NCBI GenBank assembly: GCA_963920705.1
Contig: CAWUCO010000268.1
Span: forward strand, 868,001 to 932,000
Direction: 5' to 3'
Origin: Odiellus spinosus
Taxonomy: Eukaryota > Arthropoda > Arachnida > Opiliones > Phalangiidae
Length of the DNA: 64,000 bases
Below the pieces are notes generated by a model. That model saw only the letters and a list, made by a program, of their open reading frames with translations, did not search any database and was not told the origin of the DNA. This document shows positions 24,923 through 33,700 of this stretch, in pieces. Within the stretch, counting starts at the first letter, position 1; each line of letters begins with the position of its first letter. The position numbers were made by a program, and so were the translations under genes.

Positions 24923-27900
24923 ATGTTCGTAATATTTAGTTTTGCGGAAGGAACAGTTGAGGCTGTACCAATAACATGGTGTCCAGATGATAAATCCTGC
25001 TACTGGCCTCCAGATAGGTTGAACAATGAGGCCGGAAAATTGATCACTTCATCTGCTAAACCAGGGCCAGATTGGGGTTTGCACGAAGGGAAAATAATTT
25101 TCAAGTCTAGTAAGTTATATGATGTGTATTTTTTTTAGTCCACTCAAACTAAAATGCGTTTTTAACAGGCCTCTATAGTGAAGCTCGGGATCATCTGAAC
25201 AAATCAGAAATCACATCTGACTTAGCAAGTGAAGGAGAATATGGCCGAGGCAAAAGAAAACGAAAAACCCTTCAAAAGATTAAGATTGACGATTTTTTGC
25301 TTGATTCTGACTCTCAAGAAGATGATACAAACAGTCTAGGCAAAACTGCTAAAAAACTTCAAACATCCAGAGTACGAAAAACAATTCATCTGCCAAATGC
25401 TCCGCCGTTTCCTGTGGAAAATTGTGAGTTTTCAATGGTCTATATTTTACGTAAATGTACTATCACTACATCAGTGTTGACCTTATTAAACTTTTCTAAA
25501 TTGATAGCTCAAATTCCTAAGTCATTAGAGGATGGAAAAAGCATCTCAGAAAAATGCAGCCTTAGCGCTACCACGAGTAAGTATAAACACTGATAAATTT
25601 ATAATTTTTTTTTGGGCAACTTTAATAATTTTTCTTTTCCCTATAGAGAGAGTAGAAGAAACACAAAGTTCTTCCTTGAAGGTCTACAACCCCAAGAAGG
25701 ACACAAAAATTTATAACAGTAGAAGCTCCTCATTTACTAAACTAGGCTCTACAAGTACTTCTCGTAATAAATCCAATTCAAGAGACTGTGACTCTAACAC
25801 TAAATCACGTAACGGAGGCGATTCTTGCGCTAAATCAAGTGACAGAGGTGATTACCACCCTAAATCACGAGATGGAGCGGATTCTCACACTAAATTCCAC
25901 GAGAAATGTGTTACTCATACTAAATCACCTAGTGGAGATAGTTCTACTAAATCCTGTGATAGAGGTGATTCTCCTGCTAAATCCTGTGATAGAGGTGATT
26001 CTCCTGCTAAATCCTGTGATAGAGGTGATTCTCCTGCTAAATCCTGTGATAGCGGTGATTCTCCTGCTAAATCCTGTGATAGAGGTGATTCTCCTGCCAA
26101 ATCCTGTGATAGAGGTGATTCTCCTGCCAAATCCTGTGATAGAGGTGATTCTCCTGCTAAATCCTGTGATACAGATGATTCTCCTGCTAAATCCTGTGAT
26201 ACAGATGATTCTCCTGTCAAAACCAGTAACAGAAGGGATTTTACAGCGAAATCCAAAACTCGAGGTAAATCTCCTGCCAAATCCTACAATGGAGGTGAAT
26301 GTATGGCCAAATCCTACAATGAAGGTGAATCTCCGGCTAAATCTTTTAATGGAGGTGATTCTCCAGCCAATTCCTACAACGGAAGAGATTCTCCCAAGAA
26401 GCGAGATGAATCTTACGGCAAATCTTATAACCGGCAGCATTTACGATCTAAACCATGTATCTCAAACGAATCAGGATTTAAAAGCTTTAATATGGGTGAT
26501 TCTAATTCAGAAGACGAAATTCGTAAATCTTCAGACAAAATACCTGAGGGCTCAGTTTCTTCTAGCAAACAACACCAAGTTCGGAAGAAAATTTCAAGCT
26601 CGCCTAAAACCAAAAGGATTGAAAACAATTGTACGCGACGAAATATTTTGGAACTTACGCCTTCCAAATCTAAGAAACATCCAAAAATCCTTAAAGTTAC
26701 TTCACCTTTAAAGAAAATTAGACATCATAGTAGAAGCTTTAAAATTCTTACGCCGCCAAAGCTAAACCGTCATCTAAGGCTTTCACCGTTAAAGAAACAG
26801 AATTGTAGGAGTTTGAATGAATTTTCACCTCTAAAACGGAAAAGCGATCGCAGAAGTCTAGATGATCTACCATCAAATCAAGGAAAAGTACACAGTAATA
26901 AAGAACAGATGTCTTCTAATGAAGAAATAACACACAGGGATACTTCTTCGCAACTGCTTGAAGAGTGGAATACACCCTCTAGCAGCCGTAATTCTGCAAG
27001 ACGACCTATACACCCTGCCCCGTCAGATGAGCTTCTGGACAACAGAAGTATTTTTGTCAAAGATTTAGGTATATTTTTTTTATGGTTGTTTGATAATCCG
27101 CCTTTTGCTTTCAGTATCAACGTCAGGAAGATTAAATGATTTTAGCAGAAATTCTGATTACTTAAAAGGTATAACCATTTTTCTTACGCATTGTTCATTT
27201 ATATATTGTACTAGAACAAAATTAAAGGAGTAATGCAGCCTGAAAACAAGTGATATTTCTATTGATTACTTCAAGTTTAACTATACTTTATCCCATTGTA
27301 AAACATTAATATTTAATTTTAGGCTAGAAATCAATTTAAAGCACTTTATTACAGAGAAAACGACATAGTATTAAACTTAAAACTTTATTAGAAATAATGT
27401 TTTTCGTAAAATACTTTTTCGTTTTCTCTGTAATTATAATTTCAACTATACCTTTACCATACTAAATAATAAGCTTTAAATATAGGTTTGTTGTAAAGCT
27501 GCATTCTCCATTTAATATAAAATAATGACACCAAGCAGAAGCTTATGCATTTGTGGAGGTGCAATCTACATAGTCGAATACTGAGTTTCAATGGTTTTTT
27601 ATTATTTAATAGCTCAAAGTGACGAAAAATTTAAGAAAACTGTTGTTCTAATGTTGATGGATTTAAACACCAAAGTCGAGTTTCTGATAAATAATTCGAA
27701 TGAAAGCAAAGGCGCCTTTTCCCAAGAATTGATTGAAATAGAAGAATTTCCTAAACTACCTCTTTTGTCAGTGCAAGAACTTAAGATAGTTGAAAACTTG
27801 TTGGAGGATGAGTTAATTATGAAAAAAACTGTAAGATTTAGTTTATAAAACAGCTATCTAAATAATAAGAAAAAATATTAATACAAACACTTTTAATATT

Positions 27901-28278
27901 TTTAACAGATTAATATGCTTGCTTCCTATGGAGGTAAAAAAATTAAGAACTGCTGTCAAAGGCTGTTTGAGAAAGTTCTGGCCCATGAATTAATTCTGAA
28001 ATTTAACTGGGTTGGCTCAGTGACCAAATTCTCATTTGCTGATTTGAAAATTAAAAATGCAATTGTTGGTAAGATAACTATAGATTTAAAGTTATCATTA
28101 ATATTGAATATACTAAAATTCATTGATTTATACAGCCGCTATACAACTGAATTTCAAAGGAATAAAAGAATATGAAGCTGAAGCTGCAGTTAAGAAGTAC
28201 ATTAGAGGAGCTCACGATAGAAATGGTGGGCGAGCAGAAAGAAGAAAGAGAGCTGAGGAAGCTAAAAAAAAGCCCTAA
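24923..28278 (+). CDS. DUF4806-domain transposon protein with Ser/Lys repeats, eight exons
   Basis: Hand-built exons are 24923-25109, 25169-25423, 25508-25576, 25647-27068, 27115-27168, 27613-27830, 27909-28068 and 28136-28278. They sum to 2508 nt, or 835 residues plus stop, and all introns are GT-AG. Residues 1-100 form the module usually found at the start of these proteins (MFVIFSF, VEAVPITW, CYWPP, SEITSDLASEGEYGRGKRKRK). Residues about 230-410 are about 21 ten-residue repeats. Residues about 470-580 are basic with SPLKK-type motifs. The DUF4806 domain spans about 705-790 (FPKLPL, ASYGGKKIKNC, FNWVGSVTKFSF). The C-terminus is a charged helix-like tail. The molecular function of DUF4806 is unknown to me; a DNA- or chromatin-binding accessory role like TnpA is inferred. 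Intron 4 is only 46 bp, and if retained the frame would stop at 27139 without DUF4806. An extra exon inside the 444-bp intron 5 cannot be excluded. Confidence 0.8.
25951..26220 (+). repeat. 30-bp coding minisatellite, nine near-perfect copies
   Basis: Nine consecutive 30-bp units encode SCDRGDSPAK (seven copies, one with S for R, then SCDTDDSPAK and SCDTDDSPVK), covering residues about 272-361 of the DUF4806 protein. The units are nearly identical in DNA, including synonymous sites, so they expanded recently. Degenerate relatives extend the pattern on both sides, from about 25770 to 26400 (for example SRDGADSHTK, SYNGGECMAK, SYNGRDSPKK). Confidence 0.95.
27349..27433. repeat. Inverted repeat within intron 5 of the DUF4806 gene
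   Basis: Arms of 23 bp (27349-27371 and 27411-27433; TTACAGAGAAAACGAC at the outer end) pair with two mismatches around a 39-bp spacer. It could be a tiny foldback element or an RNA structure that brings the splice sites of the 444-bp intron together. No clear target duplication was found. Confidence 0.6.
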
Positions 28279-28445
28279 CTTTGGAACATGAATATTCCGA
28301 TGGTCAGTTATCGGGTATTTTAACTGATTGAAATTTTAGAATTCTTTGTAAACAAAGAGCAAAAGAGCAAAACATTGCATTAGGTATCTTGGACTAATTA
28401 AATATTAAAACTCCATCAAGTGAATAAATAAAGTGTTTTGAATTG
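28279..28445 (+). other. Likely 3' untranslated region of the DUF4806 gene
   Basis: Short AT-rich stretch without open frames, from the stop codon past the polyadenylation signals to the start of the 3' minisatellite. Nothing else was recognised. Confidence 0.5.
28423..28432 (+). terminator. Polyadenylation signals for the DUF4806 gene
   Basis: AATAAATAAA contains two overlapping AATAAA hexamers 145 bp after the stop codon, the first such match downstream of the gene and just before the 3' minisatellite. The placement suits the mRNA end. Confidence 0.6.
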
Positions 28446-29061
28446 TTTAAAGGGAAGGTATATGGGATATGTGAGTGGTGATGAAATGAATTAATATCAG
28501 CTGAAAATAATAGCATATGGGATGGCATTTGGAATTTTTGAGTGTTGGTAAAATGCATAGGAAGGGTGAATGGTGGTAAAATGTAGGCATTTGTGATGGT
28601 TGAGTGGTGGTAAAATGTAGGCAATTGGGATGGGTGAGTGATGGTAAAATCTAGGCAATTGGGATGGGTGGGTGGTGGTATAATGTAAGTTTATATGATG
28701 GATGAATGGTGGGAAAATGTGGGTCTATATGACGGGTGAGTGGGGGGTAAAATGTAGGCAATTGGGATGGATGGGTGGTGGTATAATGTAAGTTTATATG
28801 ATGGATGAATGGTGGGAAAATGTGGGTCTATATGACGTTGGAGTGGAGGTAAAATATAGGAATATGAGATGGGCAAGTGCCGGTAAAATATAGGCATACG
28901 AGATGGGTAAGTGGTGGTAAAATGAAGGTATATGAGATGGGTAAGTGGTGGTTAAATGAAGTTATATGAAGAGGTGAGTGATGGTAAAATGTAGGCAATT
29001 GTATGGTTGACTGTTGGTTAAATGGATTCATTGGGGATGGGGGAGTGGTGGTAAAATGTAG
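28446..29061 (+). repeat. G-rich minisatellite near the right end, about 35-37-bp unit
   Basis: About 16 degenerate units around GGGTGAGTGGTGGTAAAATG with TAGGCAATTGGGAT between them. An 83-bp piece (28652-28734) recurs at 28755-28837, 103 bp on, so the array also expanded in larger blocks. The + strand is strongly G-rich and almost free of C. Minus-strand open frames here are only reflections of the repeat. Confidence 0.85.
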
Positions 29062-29143
29062 GCTTCTTTTAGAAATCCCACCACTAAATCGTGTGATGGC
29101 CAGGTAGGACATGGACACTTCTGTACCGTTGATGTATCCACAC
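29062..29143 (+). other. Right subterminal region
   Basis: Eighty-two bases between the minisatellite and the terminal hairpin. They include the inverted GTGTGATGGCC motif at 29091 and TGGACAC / TATCCACAC words. No gene is present. Confidence 0.5.
29091..29101 (-). repeat. Right subterminal motif, inverted relative to the left
   Basis: GTGTGATGGCC reads GGCCATCACAC on the minus strand, close to GGCCGGTCACAC of the left subterminal repeats and in the opposite orientation, as expected of sites placed symmetrically about the element. One related inner match, CCGTCACAC, lies at 20770-20778. Confidence 0.5.
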
Positions 29144-29182
29144 TGATGGGCCAGCATATAACCATCATATGCTGGCCCATCA
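29144..29182. repeat. Perfect 16-bp hairpin next to the right terminus
   Basis: TGATGGGCCAGCATAT at 29144-29159 is the exact reverse complement of ATATGCTGGCCCATCA at 29167-29182, with the 7-base loop AACCATC. It ends only 4 bp before the right terminal repeat. No matching hairpin exists at the left end, although a single CTGCTGGC sits just inside the left terminus. Confidence 0.9.
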
Positions 29183-29186
29183 ATTT

Positions 29187-29199
29187 TGTGCTACTAGGG
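29187..29199 (-). repeat. Right terminal inverted repeat
   Basis: TGTGCTACTAGGG mirrors the left terminus exactly over 13 bases. The satellite resumes with the GA of the target duplication directly after it. Confidence 0.93.
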
Positions 29200-29201
29200 G
29201 A
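29200..29201. other. Target site duplication, right copy (GA)
   Basis: Second copy of the GA duplication, followed without a gap by ACAGTCTAAATAATAAG of the interrupted monomer. Confidence 0.88.
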
Positions 29202-30731
29202 ACAGTCTAAATAATAAGAGTTTTCAAAAATCCGTTGAAAAACAAGAAAAATATGGCCAATTCAAGAAACCATACAATATCAAAATAGTCAAATTTCAGA
29301 TTTTAAAAATTCGCTTTTTGATATTCGATGTTTATTGAATTGTCCATATTTTCCATGTTTTTCAACGGATTTTCCAAAACTCTTGATTTTCAGATAGACC
29401 AATATTTGCTCTTTCGAGTGGTCTTAATTTTGTCTAAATCGCTTAAAAATCAAAAGTTTTGTGTCCATTTGAATCCAATAATCTTGGATTTTTAAGCGTT
29501 TTTGCTTAATTTTAACCAATTTTATATTTGTCACGTTTTGGCAATTTAGACAAAACCAAAGTCATTCGAAAGAGCAATTAATGGACAGTCTAAATAATAA
29601 GAGTTTTCAAAAATCCGTTGAAAAACAAGAAAAATATGACCAATTCAAGAAATCATACAATATCAAAATAGTCAAATTTCAGATTTTAAAAATTCGCTTT
29701 TTGATATTAGATGTTTTTTGAATTGTCCATATTTTCCATGTTTTTCAACGGATTTTCCAAAACTCTTGTTTTTTAGATAGACCAATATTTGCTCTTTCGA
29801 GTGGTCTTAATTTTGTCTAAATCGCTTAAAAATCAAAAGTTTTGTGTCCATTTGAATCCAATAATCTTGGATTTTTAGGTGTTTTTGCTTAATTTTAACC
29901 AATTTTATATTTGTCACAATTTTGCAATTTAGACAAAACCAAAGTCATTCGAAAGAGCAATTAATGAACAGTCTAAATAATAAGAGTTTTCAAAAATCCG
30001 TTGAAAAACAAGAAAAATATGGCCAATTCAAGAAACCATACAATATCAAAATAGTCAAATTTCTGATTTTAAAAATTCGCTTTTTGATATTAGATGTTTT
30101 TTGAATTGGCTATATTTTCCATGTTTTTGAACGGATTTTCCAAAACTCTTGTTTTTTAGATAGACCAATATTTGCTCTTTCGAGTGGTCTTAATTTTGTC
30201 TAAATCGCTTAAAATTCAAAAGTTTTGTGTCCATTTGAATCCAATAATCTTGGATTTTTAAGCGTTTTTGCTTAATTTTAACCAATTTTATATTTGTCAC
30301 AATTTTGCAATTTAGACAAAACCAAAGTCATTCGAAAGAGCAATTAATGGACAGTCTAAATAATAAGAGTTTTCAAAAATCCATTGAAAAACAAGAAAAA
30401 TATGGCCAATTCAAGAAATCATACAATATCAAAATAGTCAAATTTCAGATTTTAAAAATTCGCTTATTGATATTAGATGTTTTTTGAATTGGCTATATTT
30501 TCCATGTTTTTCAACGGATTTTCAAAAACTCTTGTTTTTTAGATAGACAAATATTTGCTCTTTCGAGTGGTCTTAATTTTGTCTAACTCGCTTAAAATTC
30601 AAAAGTTTTGTGTCCATTTGAATCCAATAATCTTGGATTTTTAGGTGTTTTTGCTTAATTTTAACCAATTTTATATTTGTCACAATTTTGCAATTTAGAC
30701 AAAACCAAAGTCATTCGAAAGAGCAATTAAT

Positions 30732-30733
30732 GA
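30732..30733. other. Paralogous empty target site
   Basis: The GA within ATTAATGAACAG of the monomer starting at 30691. This monomer matches the interrupted one on both sides of the insertion, including its private GATATTCGATGTTTATTG and CTCTTGATTTTCAG variants. It therefore shows the site before insertion. Confidence 0.85.
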
Positions 30734-33700
30734 ACAGTCTAAATAATAAGAGTTTTCAAAAATCCGTTGAAAAACAAGAAAAATATGGCCAATTCAAGAA
30801 ACCATACAATATCAAAATAGTCAAATTTCAGATTTTAAAAATTCGCTTTTTGATATTCGATGTTTATTGAATTGTCCATATTTTCCATGTTTTTCAACGG
30901 ATTTTCCAAAACTCTTGATTTTCAGATAGACCAATATTTGCTCTTTCGAGTGGTCTTAATTTTGTCTAAATCGCTTAAAAATCAAAAGTTTTGTGTCCAT
31001 TTGAATCCAATAATCTTGGATTTTTAAGCGTTTTTGCTTAATTTTAACCAATTTTATATTTGTCACGTTTTGGCAATTTAGACAAAACCAAAGTCATTCG
31101 AAAGAGCAATTAATGGACAGTCTAAATAATAAGAGTTTTCAAAAATCCGTTGAAAAACAAGAAAAATATGACCAATTCAAGAAATCATACAATATCAAAA
31201 TAGTCAAATTTCAGATTTTAAAAATTCGCTTTTTGATATTAGATGTTTTTTGAATTGTCCATATTTTCCATGTTTTTCAACGGATTTTCCAAAACTCTTG
31301 TTTTTTAGATAGACCAATATTTGCTCTTTCGAGTGGTCTTAATTTTGTCTAAATCGCTTAAAAATCAAAAGTTTTGTGTCCATTTGAATCCAATAATCTT
31401 GGATTTTTAGGTGTTTTTGCTTAATTTTAACCAATTTTATATTTGTCACAATTTTGCAATTTAGACAAAACCAAAGTCATTCGAAAGAGCAATTAATGAA
31501 CAGTCTAAATAATAAGAGTTTTCAAAAATCCGTTGAAAAACAAGAAAAAAATGGCCAATTCAAGAAACCATACAATATCAAAATAGTCAAATTTCTGATT
31601 TTAAAAATTTGCTTTTTGATATTAGATGTTTTTTGAATTGGCTATATTTTCCATGTTTTTGAACGGATTTTCCAAAACTCTTTTTTTTAGATAGACCAAT
31701 ATTTGCTCTTTCGAGTGGTCTTAATTTTGTCTAAATCGCTTAAAATTCAAAAGTTTTGGGTCCATTTGAATCCAATAATCTTGGATTTTTAAGCGTTTTT
31801 GCTTAATTTTAACCAATTTTATATTTGTCACAATTTTGCAATTTAGACAAAACCAAAGTCATTCGAAAGAGCAATTAATGGACAGTCTAAATAATAAGAG
31901 TTTTCAAAAATCCATTGAAAAACAAGAAAAATATGGCCAATTCAAGAAATCATACAATATCAAAATAGTCAAATTTCAGATTTTAAAAATTCGCTTATTG
32001 ATATTAGATGTTTTTTGAATTGGCTATATTTTCCATGTTTTTCAACGGATTTTCAAAAACTCTTGTTTTTTAGATTGACAAATATTTGCTCTTTCGAGTG
32101 GTCTTAATTTTGTCTAACTCGCTTAAAATTCAAAAGTTTTGTGTCCATTTGAATCCAATAATCTTGGATTTTTAGGTGTTTTTGCTTAATTTTAACCAAT
32201 TTTATATTTGTCACAATTTTGCAATTTAGACAAAACCAAAGTCATTCGAAAGAGCAATTAATGAACAGTCTAAATAATAAGAGTTTTCAAAAATCCGTTG
32301 AAAAACAAGAAAAATATGGCCAATTCAAGAAACCATACAATATCAAAATAGTCAAATTTCAGATTTTAAAAATTCGCTTTTTGATATTCGATGTTTATTG
32401 AATTGTCCATATTTTCCATGTTTTTCAACGGATTTTCCAAAACTCTTGATTTTCAGATAGACCAATATTTGCTCTTTCGAGTGGTCTTAATTTTGTCTAA
32501 ATCGCTTAAAAATCAAAAGTTTTGTGTCCATTTGAATCCAATAATCTTGGATTTTTAAGCGTTTTTGCTTAATTTTAACCAATTTTATATTTGTCACAAT
32601 TTTGCAATTTAGACAAAACCAAAGTCATTCGAAAGAGCAATTAATGAACAGTCTAAATAATAAGAGTTTTCAAAAATCCGTTGAAAAACAAGAAAAATAT
32701 GGCCAATTCAAGAAACCATACAATATCAAAATAGTCAAATTTCTGATTTTAAAAATTTGCTTTTTGATATTAGATGTTTTTTGAATTGGCTATATTTTCC
32801 ATGTTTTTGAACGGATTTTCCAAAACTCTTGTTTTTTAGATAGACCAATATTTGCTCTTTCGAGTGGTCTTAATTTTGTCTAAATCGCTTAAAATTCAAA
32901 AGTTTTGTGTCCATTTGAATCCAATAATCTTGGATTTTTAAGCGTTTTTGCTTAATTTTAACCAATTTTATATTTGTCACGTTTTGGCAATTTAGACAAA
33001 ACCAAAGTCATTCGAAAGAGCAATTAATGGACAGTCTAAATAATAAGAGTTTTCAAAAATCCGTTGAAAAACAAGAAAAATATGACCAATTCAAGAAATC
33101 ATACAATATCAAAATAGTCAAATTTCAGATTTTAAAAATTCGCTTTTTGATATTAGATGTTTTTTGAATTGTCCATATTTTCCATGTTTTTCAACGGATT
33201 TTCCAAAACTCTTGTTTTTTAGATAGACCAATATTTGCTCTTTCGAGTGGTCTTAATTTTGTCTAAATCGCTTAAAATTCAAAAGTTTTGTGTCCATTTG
33301 AATCCAATAATCTTGGATTTTTAAGCGTTTTTGCTTAATTTTAACCAATTTTATATTTGTCACAATTTTGCAATTTAGACAAAACCAAAGTCATTCGAAA
33401 GAGCAATTAATGGACAGTCTAAATAATAAGAGTTTTCAAAAATCCATTGAAAAACAAGAAAAATATGGCCAATTCAAGAAATCATACAATATCAAAATAG
33501 TCAAATTTCAGATTTTAAAAATTCGCTTATTGATATTAGATGTTTTTTGAATTGGCTATATTTTCCATGTTTTTCAACGGATTTTCCAAAACTCTTGTTT
33601 TTTAGATAGACAAATATTTGCTCTTTCGACTGGTCTTAATTTTGTCTAACTCGCTTAAAATTCAAAAGTTTTGTGTCCATTTGAATCCAATAATCTTGGA

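Larger units (their letters stand above)
19703..29199 (+). mobile_element. Complete CMC-type (CACTA-like) DNA transposon inserted in the satellite
   Basis: This 9,497-bp element interrupts one satellite monomer. It starts and ends with a perfect 13-bp inverted repeat (CCCTAGTAGCACA) and is flanked by a 2-bp GA duplication. The uninterrupted monomer reads ATTAATGAACAG, as in the copy at 30726-30737. Inside are a 689-residue Tnp2-like transposase, a spliced 835-residue DUF4806 gene in the same direction, subterminal direct repeats, a terminal hairpin and two minisatellites. The transposase puts it in the CMC superfamily, whose members make target duplications of 2-4 bp. The terminus CCCTAG is not the classical CACTA/G. 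Both reading frames are open, so it may be autonomous. Assignment to a named family would need a repeat-library search. Confidence 0.92.

Noticed and set aside
24647-25138. 163-codon frame as a separate gene
   Set aside because: Its start is TTG. Its first 92 codons precede a strong splice acceptor and do not resemble the family, and the end runs into intron 1. Only 24923-25109 is accepted, as exon 1.
25788-26711. Long overlapping frames on both strands over the 30-bp coding repeat
   Set aside because: The repeat unit is a multiple of three and lacks stops in several frames, so long open frames are automatic. Only the frame that joins to the flanking exons by consistent splice phases and carries known domains is kept.
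28394-29157. Minus-strand His/Pro/Tyr-rich frames near the right end
   Set aside because: They are translations of the G-rich minisatellite and lack conserved domains.
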